DNA of 64,000 bases, from the NCBI GenBank assembly GCA_037447655.1, contig JBBHKE010003371.1:1-64000 (forward strand), written 5' to 3'. A program made the translations under genes and the position numbers. The stretch is from Zygnema cylindricum (Eukaryota; Streptophyta; Zygnematophyceae; Zygnematales; Zygnemataceae). The notes under the pieces were generated by a model. It ran no database searches. It was not told the origin of the DNA and was given only the letters and a program-made list of their open reading frames with translations. Positions 53,533 to 64,000 of this stretch are shown here, one piece after another (position 1 is the stretch's first letter; each line of letters starts with the position of its first letter).

Positions 53533-54568
53533 TGTTGAAATTTATAGATTTCTAGAGTATTTTATAGGTTTAAATATGTTTTATAAAAGAAAAAGAAAAA
53601 GGACGGACAGCCTGCCTCCACCTCCGCTCTCTAGCCCCCATACTTGTTGTAGTCACTGAAGGTTAGAGAGAGAGGTTGATCCATGGATGCCTTAGTTCAA
53701 CAGACAGCTATTTTTAGTAGGTTACTAAAAATATACTTGACAGACCAGAGATTTGATCCCGGTACCTACGGTTCTTCAAGTTGACCGGTAGCGGTCAGCT
53801 TTATCCTAATAGACTAGGACCAATGCTAAGTGCTATGGTATGTGATAGATATATATATAGTTCGAGTGGATAAATTCATTTAACTAGAACTGTATACGAC
53901 ATACATAGATTCAGTTTTATAAAGTACGTCATACGACACTTATTCAAAACGGATACCACGCATTTTATTTCGACATCGGAACAAATGTCGCGCAAGTATT
54001 TCTTACGGCTAAGATTGCGTTTCGCATAAAATCCAACGGCGCACATCATCGCCGAAATCCTAGAGTGGTCACTTTGGCGTTTTATGATGTGGCATGACCT
54101 GGAGCCAGGTGGAGAGATGACATTCGGTCATAGGAATTTCGAGGAACGTACGGACGAGTGAAAAGCGGACACGCGTCCACTTTATAGCCTTGTCGTACAT
54201 AGGCCGTACAAAAGGTACATCGCCAGTAGTACTTTTGTGTACGATACAGTAATCTGATTGGTCCGTACTTCAATAGATAGAAGTTATTAGAGAGAATCAG
54301 GACTTAGAAAATTTTGGTAGATAGTCACCTCTCCCTTTGAGAGTTTGTACAAATTGGCATTTTTACTGCCTCATAACTTATCAGCTGGTTGGCCGTTTTT
54401 AGTGATTATTTTTGCTACAGACTCAGGGGAGTCTACGCTGCACAAGGGTGCAGTCAAATTGTCATTTTGCCTTCTTGGGCAGCAGTGGTTGTGGCTTGAA
54501 GTGGGTTTGCTGAATACTATCTAGAGGCTTCTTGTAATCTGTAGTCCAATGGAGGACACACAATTTCA
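53533..54568 (+). mobile_element. copia-4 5' LTR
   Basis: TGTTGAAATTTATAG … CACAATTTCA, followed without spacer by the primer site. Confidence 0.88.
53743..53825 (-). other. tRNA-like segment in copia-4 LTR
   Basis: Minus strand: A-box-like TAGTCTATTAGGATAAAGC, then a perfect 5-bp stem TGACC…GGTCA where an anticodon arm would be, a long variable-arm-like stretch, and B-box-like GGGATCAAATCTC. Repeated in the 3' LTR at 59114-59197. Confidence 0.5.
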
Positions 54569-54583
54569 GGTTATGGGCCCACC
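54569..54583 (+). other. copia-4 primer site, complementary to tRNAi-Met anticodon arm
   Basis: GGTTATGGGCCCACC directly abuts the LTR. Its complement GGTGGGCCCATAACC is the anticodon stem-loop of plant initiator tRNA-Met (remembered sequence; anticodon CAT). Internal priming of this kind is known for Drosophila copia and yeast Ty5, which use a cleaved half-tRNA. Confidence 0.8.
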
Positions 54584-57500
54584 CTCTAGGGTGCCCACCA
54601 TCAATGGATCTGGGTTCAACTATTGGGAAGCCATGATGATGGGAGCTTTGTGTGAAAAACGATACTGGGGTATTGTCAGTGGACAAGTGAAACGTCCACC
54701 TTCGTGAACTCCACCAGGATTTGGAGGAGTAAGGTTTCCTGCAACAAGGGCTGCCTCACCGGAGGAGGCATATGATGGGGACAGGAGTGTGTCCGAAAAG
54801 GGGAAAGGGAAGGAGACACCCCTCCTTTCTATTGCCATTGTATCAGGAGTGGCAACCGTGAAGACCGTGGAGAACGATACTCAAATGTGGGAGTATGTAA
54901 ACATGGCTGCCAAGAACTTCATTCTGAGGCACCTCACTCAAGGTTTGGCCACTCCTCATCTTCACATTTACAAGGCCGAGGAGTTGTGGGTGAGTTTAGT
55001 GGAGATTTATAGAGTCGGAACTATTCAGGAGCTCCTGTTGCTTGAGCAAAAGCTAGTGAGTTACACTTACAATGAAGGAAAGATGTTAGATTACTATAAT
55101 GATCTTTCTTGTTTGTATATGGAAATGACAAGTGACGGGTGGACAGGTAGAATGAAAATGAAAGTTAACACCCTTATGATGAAATTACTAGATGAGTTCG
55201 AAAACATAGTGTACCGAGTACAGGGAATGCCTGATAGTTCATGGAAATTGAACACAGTAGTCAGAATGATACTTGTGCAGGAAAACACAATGGAGATTAG
55301 GAGAGGAGGAAAGAGCATTCAGGCTCTAGCAGCAGGAGGGGACTGATAGGGGAAGGACCCGAAGAAACCTTATAGAGGGGAAAAAGATCATTCTGGGGTA
55401 CAAAGGCCCCCAAAGGGTCTTTGTCATTATTGCAAAAAGCCAGGACACTTTATTGCAGATTGTGTCAAGTTGTCAGAGCTGAGGCTCTAAGAGAACCGTG
55501 GAGGGGGATCTTCTTGAGGGAAGAAAAAGGCACTTGTGGTTACAAAAGTGCCAGGAGAAAGCAAGGATGAGTCCTCTGAGGAGGATGGGGAGCTTCTTCT
55601 TGATGAAAGTCTGGAGGAGAACAAGATCCCTCGGAGGCAGAAGTGTGCCCTTGGAGCAATTCTAGAAGCTCCACAGGAAGAATGGATCATCGACTCAGGT
55701 GCATTCATGCATATGTGTCGTGATAAAGAACTCTTCACAAAGTTAAGAAAGATTTCTACTCTAGAGATAGAGTATGGGGATGGGAGAGTGGTTACTACAG
55801 ATCTAGTGGGATCAGTAGATCTGAAAGTCTTAGTGGAGGGTAAGACTTCTATACCTACATTCTCAGATGTACTTTACATTCCTTAGCTGAGTAAAAATCT
55901 TGTCTTTACGTCTGTGTTAGATGACAAAGAGTTTGATACCTTCACCAGAAAGGGAGTCTTTACAACTAAGTATGGGGATGAAGTTTACTTCACAGCAGAT
56001 AAAGGTAGCCAAGGAATGTTTAGGCTTAACCTCAGTAATGAAAAGAAGAATGCTTACTGTGTTGGTGTTCCTAAGGTGATGATTTGGCATAAGCGGTTGG
56101 GGCATGTGCATTTTGATAGGTTGAGGGAAATGAAAAAGCTTGGGGTAGTAGATGGCATTCAGTTTGGGGATAATGAAATTATGGATGATTCTAGTGGTTG
56201 TGCTCAAGGTAAGGCTCACAGACTTCCCTTTCCCAAAGCCGCCACATATAGAGGTGAGAAAGTGTTAGATTTGGTCCACACAGATATTTGGGGACCTGAA
56301 AAAGTACCTTCGGTACTTGGAAAGAGGTTTATGATGACAATAACTGATGATTGGTCTAGATTCTCTAGAGTCTACTTTCTGAAAACAAAGTCTAAAGCAT
56401 CAACTTACTTCAAAGAATATAAAGCTTGGAGTGAGAAGTTGCATGAAACCCTCATTAAGAGGATAAGGAGTGATAATGGAGGGGAATATACCTCTAATGG
56501 GTTTGAGGAATGTCTGAGAGATTAGGGAGTGGAGCACCAGAAAAACTGTACCATATAACCTGGAACAAAATGGGGTAGCTGAGAGGTTGAATCGAACCCT
56601 AGGAGATAGTGCATGCAGTATGTTGGTAGACAAGAAAATAGGAAAGAGATTTTGGGTAGAAGCAGTCAACTGTGCCAACTACATTAAAAATAGAGTCCTT
56701 ACCTCAGCTGTAAAGGGAGTGACCCCTTTGAGAGATGGGTTGGAAGGAAACCAGATATCTCACACCTTAAAGTGTTCGGTAGCCAAGTTTACAGTGTTGA
56801 CACGGATAGGAAAAACTAGAAACTAGATGCTAAGGGAAAACCTGGATACTTCGTGGGATATGATGAGGATGTTAAAGGATATAGAGTCTATGACTTAGCA
56901 AAGAAAGATATCATTCTGGTCAAACACATAGTTGTCATGGATGAAGGGAAGTCGTTTGATCCTTTTAAGTATACAAAGAAGATAAGAATCAGATTTGAGT
57001 CCGAAAGTGAGGAGAATTCGGTTGTTCCCAAAAGGGACATGAGTGAAACCGTGATTGCAGATTCAGGGGAGATACGAGATACGGGAGACTCATCGAAAAC
57101 CTCTCCTATGGATTTCGAGGACACAGAAGAAGCGGGAACGGAACCGACTTCCATGAACAGGGGAGCCGATGAGACAGTGAAAAGAAATCGAAGACTTCCA
57201 GCCATTCCAGCTTCAAAGTTTGAGGGAGGAATGAAGAGCAACAAAAGATTACAGGAAAAACAAGCCGCTCACAAGGTAACTAAGTTATCTCACCCTGATG
57301 AGCCTCTGTCTTACTCGGAGGCAGTGAATAGTCCAGAGAAAGAAAGATGGATTAGAGCCATAAATGATGAGATGGCTTCTATAATGGAAGCAAATATTTA
57401 GGAACTAGCCGATTGTCCTCCAGACAGAAAACCTATTGGGTGTAAATGGGTATTTAAACTAAAATTGAACCCAGATAATACCATTTAGAGATATAAGGCG

Positions 57501-58868
57501 CGATTGGTAGCGAAGGGGTTCACCCAAAAGGAGGGGATTGACTATGAGGAGACCTTTGCTCCAAATGTTCGGTTCCCATCAGTAAGGATTGTTCTCTGTC
57601 TTCCAGCAGCGGAAGACATAGAAATAAACCTGATGGACATTAAGATTGCTTTTCTTAATGGTGAGTTAGAGGAAGAAATTTACATGAGGCAACCCGAGGG
57701 GTTCGTGGAAGAAGGAGAAGAGAGCAAAGTATGCAGGCTCATAAAGTCCTTATACGGACTAAAGCAGGCTCCCCGACAGTGGAATAAGAAACTAGATGAG
57801 TTTCTCACAAATTTGGGATATATCCGGATCAGCTCTGACCATTCTATCTATTTGTTTGAAGATGAGAATGGTGTCATTTTTATTGCAATTTATGTGGATA
57901 ATCTGCTTGTGTTGAGAAAGTCTTTGGAGAAGATCAATAGACAAAAGAAAGATCTTACGGGCAAATTTGATCTGAAGGATTTAGGGGAGGCAAAATATAT
58001 TTTGGGGATCCAAATGGAGAGAGATAGAGGGAAGAAGATTATCAAACTTACTCAGAAAGAAGCAATAGGTAATATGCTTGAGAAATTCCAGATGGAAAAT
58101 GCTATCAGTTGTACCACTCCCATGGACTTGAAAAAACTAAGTGATGGGAGTGTAGAAGGAGGTGTGATGATCTTAGACGATCACATGAGTCTAAAGGAGA
58201 GAGAGTTTATGAAGTCTATCCCTTATAGACAGGTCGTAGGAAGTTTAATTTATTTTATGAAATGTACCAGGCCGGACATAGCGGCAGCAGTTGGAGTACT
58301 CAGTAGGAGTCTTAATGATCCTAGGAAGAGAGACTGGGAGGCAGCCAAGAGAGTCATGAGATATGTGGTTGGAACTAGAGAATTATGGTTGCATTCGGGA
58401 GGGGAGCACACTGATATCACCACTTGGAGTGATGCCAGTTATGGGGATGCACCTATGAGAAGATGCACTTCTGGATATGTTTTTTATGTGGGGGAAGGTG
58501 CTTGCTGTTGGAGCGGTAAGCAACAAAAGGTGGTTGCTCAGTCAACTATGGAGGCTGAGTATATGGCGCCTTATTCTGCTGTAAAAGAAATAATGTGGGT
58601 GAAATCATTGTTACAAGAACTTGGATTTATGAAGGAGGGAGTGTATGATATCTTTTGCGATAATCAAGTTGCAATTGCAATTGCAGCCAATCCAAAACAC
58701 CATTTCAAAGCAAAACATATGGACATAAGATTAAGCTTCGTAAGAGAAAAAGTTGAAAATAAAATTGTAAATCTTGTGTATAGACCTGATGAACAAATGG
58801 TGGCTGACATGATGACCAAACTTGTGCCCTCTCCTAAACTAAAATATTGTCGGGAAAAATGCGAGTAG
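54573..58868 (+). pseudogene. copia-4 gag-pol (broken)
   Basis: An ATG inside the primer site opens a frame (MGPPSRVPTINGSG) that stays in register with gag, interrupted by TGA at 54705 and by TGA-TAG at 55344-55349. Zinc knuckle CHYCKKPGHFIADC at 55422-55463. Protease WIIDSGAFMHM near 55682. Integrase HHCC near 56085-56215 (one Cys replaced by Ser: DDSSGCAQGK). Integrase core with VHTDIWGP, RSDNGGEY and NGVAERLNR. RT DIKIAFLNGELEEEIYM. RNase H to the stop at 58868 (TWSDASYGDA, STMEAEYMA, ADMMTK). The RT active site reads YVDN at 57891-57902 instead of YVDD. Further stops at 55884, 56523, 57399 and 57486, and frame shifts near 56550 and 56760. Long open stretches (454 codons from 57504) show recent loss. 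Confidence 0.9.
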
Positions 58869-58889
58869 AAAGAAAAATTAAAATAAGAC

Positions 58890-58905
58890 TAGAAAATAAA
58901 GGGAG
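58890..58905 (+). other. copia-4 polypurine tract
   Basis: AGAAAATAAAGGGAG immediately before the 3' LTR, the expected second-strand primer. Confidence 0.75.
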
Positions 58906-59946
58906 TGTTGAAATTTATAGATTTCTAGAGTATTTTCTAGGTTTAAATATGTTTTTATAAAAGGAAAAGAAAAAGGACGGACAGCCTGCCTCCACCTCCG
59001 CTCTTTAGCCCCCATACTTGTTGTAGTCACTGAAGGTTAGAGAGAGAGGTTGATCCATGGATGCCTAAGTTCAACAGACAGCTATTTTTAGTAGGTTACT
59101 AAAAATATACTTGACGGACCAGAGGTTTGATCCCAATACCTACGGTTCTTCAAGTTGACCGGTAGCGGTCAGCTTTATCCTAATAGACTAGGACCAATGC
59201 TAAGTGCTATGGTATGTGATAGATATATATATATAGTTCGAGTGGATAAATTTCATTTAACTAGAACTGTATAAGGTGTAAATAGATTCAGTTTTATAAA
59301 GTACGTCGTACGACGCTATTTCAAAACGGATACCACGCATTTTATTTCGACATCAGAACAAATGTCGCGCAAGTATTTATTACGGCTAAGATTGCGTTTC
59401 GCATAAAATCCAACGGCGCACATCATCGCCGAAATCCCAGAGTGGTCACTTTGGTGTTTTATGACGTGGCATGACCTGGAGCCACGTGGAGAGATGACAT
59501 TCAGTCATAGGAATTTTGAGGAAGGTACGGACGAGTGAAAAGCGGACACGCGTCCACTTTATAGCCTTGTCGTACATAGGCCGTTCAAAAGGTACATCGG
59601 CAGTAGTACTTTTGTGTACGATACAGTAATCTGATTGGTCCGTACTTCAATAGATAGAAGTTATTAGAGAGAATCAAGACTTAGAAAATTTTGGTAGGTA
59701 GTCTCCTCTCCCTTTGAGAGTTTGTTCAAATTGGCATTTTTACTGCCTCATAACTTATAGGCTGGTTGGCCGTTTTTCAGTGATTATTTTTGCTACGGAC
59801 TCAGGGGAGTTCATGCTGCACAAGGGTGCAGTCAAATTGTCATTTTCCCTTCATGGGCAGCAGTTGTCGTGGCTTGAAGTGGGTTAGTTGAATACTATTT
59901 AGAGGCTTCCTGTATTCTGTAGTCCAATGGAGGACACAAAATTTCA
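58906..59946 (+). mobile_element. copia-4 3' LTR
   Basis: TGTTGAAATTTATAG … AAAATTTCA, matching 53533-54568 throughout, including the tRNA-like segment at 59114-59197. Confidence 0.88.
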
Positions 59947-60500
59947 TCATTTGCGATCAATGGCTCATAGAGGAGCCGAAATGCACGTGTAGACATTTGG
60001 CGTTCTGCAAGCCAATGTTGGCGGACAACACGTGGCGAGTTATGATTGGACAACGGATATTAACGAGGGAGCAACTATGGCTTTGGAGCTGACACACGTC
60101 AGCTAAGCGGTCATGCCGTATTATGGCCGTACAAAAAGTACATCGGTACTTGTACCTTTTTTTACCTTATAGTCCTTTGATAAGCTAGGTACACTTGTAG
60201 TAGATTGAGATAGGGAGCTTAGGACCTAGGCAAAATTCAGGTAGCCGCCTATTACCCGGAGTGCGTTTATATTTATAGGCTATCTTTGGCTAGCCATAAC
60301 TTTATGCTTAGGGAGCAAATTCAGTGATTCTTTTTGCTTCTGACTCAAAGGAGTCCAAACTACATAATGGTGTAGTCACTTAGAGTGTTTGCGTGACAGG
60401 GTGGCACTTATTCATTGGCATAGTCAAAAGTGCAAATATTATCTTAGAGGCTTCATATAAGCTGGACATTTTTTGGACCAATCGAGGTCACAAAATTACA
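59947..60500 (+). mobile_element. copia-3 3' LTR, second part
   Basis: Resumes the copia-3 LTR where the first part stopped (TCATTTGCGATC here, GTCGTTCGCGATC in the 5' LTR at 48111). Ends CAAAATTACA. Confidence 0.8.
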
Positions 60501-61441
60501 ATTATATGGTAATAAGTACACCACGATATTTTACTATACACGTACACCATAGATTTCTCCTTCGTACGGATTTTGACATTTTTTTGATATTTCGTTATTT
60601 TTTATAGATTTTGAACCTTTCTTAAAATGGGAATACTTCTGTATGGATAATAGGTACGGATATAATATACGTAAATATTCAAATAAAGGCTTGAACGTAC
60701 AACGTGAATCGCTATTATCACTAAACACTAGTTTGGGTTCATGGCCATCGCCAACAAATTAACTTAACGACGAACACGAACCGAACAGAGCACGATGGCC
60801 GAAAAAAACTTTTTGCTCGCCGATTTAATTCCACGAACGATATTGCAGGAGAAAATTTGAGCGGATGATTTGTGTGAGCACTCGCCACGCTGAATGGCCC
60901 TTTTGTCATCTTCTATCAAAATGAGCCGCAAATCGACACATGTCAGGTCGAAAGATGTTGGCGGAAGGGAACAAGACAAATCCATGTCGTCGGATCAATC
61001 TTTTCATTGGCTAAAGTCTTAGAGTTTTTAGAAGCCCTCTCTCCAAGAGTTCATCTGTATAAATCTGATGTCTTTGAAAAGCCATAACTTAAGAGAAAAT
61101 ATGGAGATCTCTTTAGCGTTCGACTCTAGGAGTCTTGTCCTCAAAGAGGTGAGTGTGGTCAAATTCATTTCCTACTAGGGTGGCAGTAATCGTTGGGGAA
61201 AACATTGTGGACTGAGGCTATCTTAGATGCTTGTTGTAAGTTGTTAATTATGTGAGGCTACAGAGCCCACAAAATTTCCTCCCTGCCTTCCCATCCCCTC
61301 CCCTCCCCACCCCATCCCTCCCCTCTCCTCCCCTCCTCTCCCCTCCATTCATGTCCGTTCTCCTCCCTTTCTCATAATTTTACCTACCCCTCCTCTTTTC
61401 TCTCTTTTCTTTCATCCCTTTCCTATCTGAACTAATCCCAT
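60501..61441. other. LTR-like fragment and CT tract, no gene
   Basis: 60501-61000 has no recognisable content. About 61010-61279 resembles the 3' portion of the copia-3/4 LTR group (GACTCTAGGAGTC…, …CACAAAATTTC). 61280-61440 is polypyrimidine. Confidence 0.45.
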
Positions 61442-62473
61442 TGTAGAAATTAAAGGTTATTTTAGTATTTTCTAGGTTTTTCAAAATGCAGAAAAGAAGC
61501 CGAGGCAGTCTGCCTCTAACTTCTCTCTTCAGCTCCCACATTTGTCGTAGTCAATGATGGTTGAAGAGGGAGCTAGAGCCATGGCTGCCTATGCTGATTA
61601 GAGATAGAGTTACGGGTTGTATATTTTTGTGGATTTACCAAAATAGAAATTGATGGATCCAGGATTTGAACCTGGTACCTACCGTCCGTCAACGTAGTCT
61701 GTAGCCTTATCCATTTAGTCTGCCATCATGGTTGGAGATATATGGTTTGATAGTTATCTAAATGTTAACACGTAGGCTATTTCATTTAACGGGATATTTA
61801 GACATAGACACAGTTTGTAAAGTACGGCATCCGGAACATCCGAAACGAATACTGCGCTTTTTGTTTAGAAAGCGAAACAAATACTGCGCAAGTATTTATG
61901 ATGGTCACGATTGCAATCCGGCTTAATCGGACGGCCACGAAGCATGCCGAGATCGTGGAATAGGTTTTCGGCGGTTTGCGGGTGACGTCACGTCAATTGC
62001 CACGTGGCACAATCACATTGGATTACGGCATCTCCTTGGATTCTAGGAACGAATCCAAAAATGACATGTGTCGACTTGTTGGCCATGTTGTACAATGGCC
62101 GTACATAAATTACATCGGCTCTTCTACCTTTATGTACGATACACTATTATGATTGGTGCCGTACTTCAGTAGATAGAGTTTAGAGAGAGATAGGACTTAT
62201 AAAAATTTGATAGGTTGGACCCTCTCTCCTAGAGAGCTTTTGTACTAAAGGTCAACTTTGACCCTTCATAACTTACTGCTCAGGGGAGCAAATTCAGAGA
62301 TTCTTTTTGCTATAGACTCAAGGGAGTCTTGCCTTTACAGGGGTAAAGGTGGTCAGAGTTTTTGCTTGCCAGGGTGGGAGTTATTCTTGCTGAAACACAA
62401 AGGGGTCAGGGTTATCCTAGAGGCTTGGTGTGAGCTGCCTGCTCTGAGGTCCTATGGAGGTCTCAAAGTTTCA
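61442..62473 (+). mobile_element. solo LTR of a third copia-3/4-like family
   Basis: 1,032 bases, TGTAGAAATTAAAGG … AAAGTTTCA, with the same internal layout as the copia-3 and copia-4 LTRs but clearly diverged. It sits in a CT tract, and flanks CCCAT / CCCTT match 4 of 5. No internal region follows, so it is probably a solo LTR. Confidence 0.7.
61652..61730 (-). other. tRNA-like segment in solo LTR
   Basis: Minus strand: A-box-like GCAGACTAAATGGATAAGGC, perfect T-arm CCAGG-TTCAAAT-CCTGG, and partly pairing ends GATGG…CCATC. The anticodon arm does not fold well, so I do not call a tRNA gene. Confidence 0.55.
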
Positions 62474-62698
62474 CCCTTCCTCTCCCTTCCCGTGTCGTTT
62501 TAGCCTCTCCACCTCTCTACTCCTCCCTTCCCTTTGCTCCTCACACTTTTTTTCCCATCCCATCTTAACCCATCCCTCCCATTTCCTTCCTCTCTTGCAT
62601 TAAACCCTTTCCACCACTCTCCTCCTCCCTCTAAAGAGTTATGTGATAAAGAGGAAGGTGCGAAATAAGGAGCCAAGAAAGTGGATGGAAATTCGGTT
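62474..62698. repeat. polypyrimidine tract
   Basis: CTCCC-rich up to about 62635, then mixed sequence to the start of repeat S copy 2. Confidence 0.7.
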
Positions 62699-63927
62699 GT
62701 GTCAACGTAGGTAGTGAATAGTTATAAAAGGTGGGAGAGAGAGTGATATTGTGAGCAGTGAGAGGCAACATTAGAGTGGGGAAAAGGGTTTTGGTGCCTT
62801 CAAAATTGGTCGATGGATATTGGCCCAAAAAACAACAACTGAATTTATACTCAAAACCTAGTACTACACATGGTCAAAAGTGGTCAACCATTCAGATCAG
62901 TGCAACTTAACCTAGATTGTAGTCAAGGTCCACATAGTCACCGCACCTAGATTGTAGTCAAGGGGCACGTAGTCATCGCTTAACATAAAATATATCTTAT
63001 GTTTAGCTGATTATTAGTGTTTAAATTTCTTAACAAAATAATTATTATCAAAGTCCAATTTCGGAATTATCCAATCGACGTTTGTATGGTAGTTAACAAG
63101 TCTTAATGTTTTACAGAATTGCGCAATGATGTAACATAGCCATAATCAATATTTAGCGTCGTATCTTAGAAAATAAATTATAGTAAATGGTAAATTCATA
63201 ATCGGATGAAAGCTCTAATGCAAATCATATAGACCGTAACCAAATTGCATTACCACATGTAGAGCAATAAAAAAAAAATGATCTTAATAAACGTCATTCT
63301 CCAATTTAAGTGACTTTTTTCGCCAAATAAAACACCCACTGACTCACAAATTTTCGGTTGCTAGAAAATATAGCCGATACTCATAAACAAATTGAGAATT
63401 AACCCAAACCACCTAGGGTTGATCAATTTTTTTTTAACCAATAAAATCTCATCAATTCTTTAGCTCATGCATGGCCACAGTAAACACCCATTAGCAAACT
63501 CTTTTACGACGAATAAATAACATAATTCAATTTCGGCAACTAAAATATAGCCCAAAATGAAACCAAACAACCTGGACTATTTCTATTCGTCATCAATAAC
63601 TAAAGCCTATTTCCATATTTTAGACCGAAAAGCATTGAGTAATTTTTCTATTGAGACAATCGACAAAATGAGTTAGCCTCATCGTTTTCCAAACGTTCTT
63701 ACTCGCGCCAATTCTTATTTTTGCACATTTCTCCAATAAGATATAATAGTTTGGCGTTATTTCCTGCTGACCATTACTTGAATAATATGTCTTCTTTTCT
63801 CCACGTCATCAATGTTGTTTTTCTCCGTATCGTGTAGGTTAACGGAGCCTATTCATGAGACGGTGTATGATGGCCTAAGAAAAGAGGCAAGCCCAACCAA
63901 ATTTCCTGAACCAATGAAACAACGGAT
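62699..63927. repeat. dispersed/segmental repeat S, copy 2
   Basis: Counterpart of 20933-22958 without the E4 element. The site reads GTATGGTAGTTAAC with one TA (63090-63091). Carries its own small tandem duplication (ACCTAGATTGTAGTCAAGG, 62909-62965). Its end (CAACGGAT) coincides with the end of copy 1. Confidence 0.8.
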
Positions 63928-64000
63928 TTATGCATATGTTTGAGTCAATAGTTTTCGTACCAATGTGTATAGAAGTGAGTTTGTTAAAATTTTGTTTGCC
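63928..64000. other. no recognisable feature
   Basis: Short unassigned sequence at the right edge. Confidence 0.3.

Larger units (their letters stand above)
53533..59946 (+). mobile_element. Ty1/copia retrotransposon copia-4
   Basis: 6.4 kb element with near-identical LTRs (53533-54568 and 58906-59946, about 1.04 kb). Primer site 54569-54583, gag-pol 54573-58868, polypurine tract 58890-58905. It is inserted in the 3' LTR of copia-3. The LTRs differ by scattered substitutions and a few single-base indels, so it is younger than copia-3. No target duplication is evident at the junctions (CAAAC left, TCATT right). Confidence 0.9.
47565..60500 (+). mobile_element. Ty1/copia retrotransposon copia-3 (interrupted by copia-4)
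   Basis: 5' LTR 47565-48666, internal region 48667-53057, and a 3' LTR split into 53058-53532 and 59947-60500. The LTRs begin TGTTGAAAA and share GTTTTAGCCTATGGTCATTC near their start and GTAGACATTTGGCG later. The coding region is heavily mutated. A clear 5-bp target duplication was not found. Confidence 0.85.

Noticed and set aside
47565-59946. An intact, potentially active retrotransposon
   Set aside because: Both copia-3 and copia-4 have in-frame stops and frame shifts, and copia-4 has YVDN in the RT active site.
61652-61730. A functional tRNA gene (good T-arm and A/B boxes)
   Set aside because: The anticodon arm does not pair well, and the segment is part of a diverged LTR family present in several LTRs.

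Overview
The window is nuclear DNA of a streptophyte (plant or charophyte alga). The evidence is a plant-type CNX1 (molybdenum insertase) gene start, plant-specific leucine-rich-repeat (LRR) genes with GT-AG introns, and Ty1/copia retrotransposons primed by plant initiator tRNA-Met. The very large repeat-filled introns, the 24-residue LRR exons and the abundant pyrimidine or purine tracts would fit a Chara-like alga, but that genus-level guess is inference. Almost everything outside a few dozen short exons is transposon or low-complexity DNA. No rRNA gene, functional tRNA gene or CRISPR array was seen.

Left part (1-10.7 kb): the first two coding exons of CNX1 lie on the minus strand (3850 to 214; the rest is off the left edge). 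They are separated by a 3.3 kb intron holding a CGACAAAA minisatellite and a GA tract. Upstream of CNX1 is a dense transposon graveyard: a 1.6 kb foldback element, three copies of one hAT-like MITE with 8-bp target duplications, another hAT-like element, and a chain of four TA-flanked inverted-repeat elements, two of which carry younger insertions.

Middle (10.7-45.6 kb): two paralogous LRR genes converge tail to tail. LRR-A (plus, 11067-18019) keeps six exons and then fades into repeats. LRR-B (minus, 45263 to 23296) can be followed through twelve exons with every splice phase compatible and no internal stop. It gives a predicted 406-residue protein: signal peptide, N-terminal cap, eight LRRs, a Cys-rich/EGF-like cap and a Pro/Arg-rich tail. 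Seven consecutive exons are exactly 72 nt and phase 2 at both ends. Parts of the LRR-B introns are duplicated together with their exons. The introns host degenerate copia elements: copia-1 in LRR-A, and copia-2 plus fragment copia-5 in LRR-B.

Right part (45.6-64 kb): one more hAT-like MITE, then two related copia elements, copia-4 (53533-59946) being inserted in the 3' LTR of copia-3 (47565-60500). Both are broken by stops and frameshifts. A solo LTR follows (61442-62473). Last comes a second copy of a 1-2 kb segment also present at 20.9-23.0 kb, and this copy preserves the empty target site of a TA-flanked element present in the other copy.

Two priming modes coexist. Copia-2 and the truncated element at 18.8 kb have a primer site matching the 3' end of tRNAi-Met. 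Copia-4 has a site matching the tRNA anticodon arm, and its gag ATG lies inside that site.
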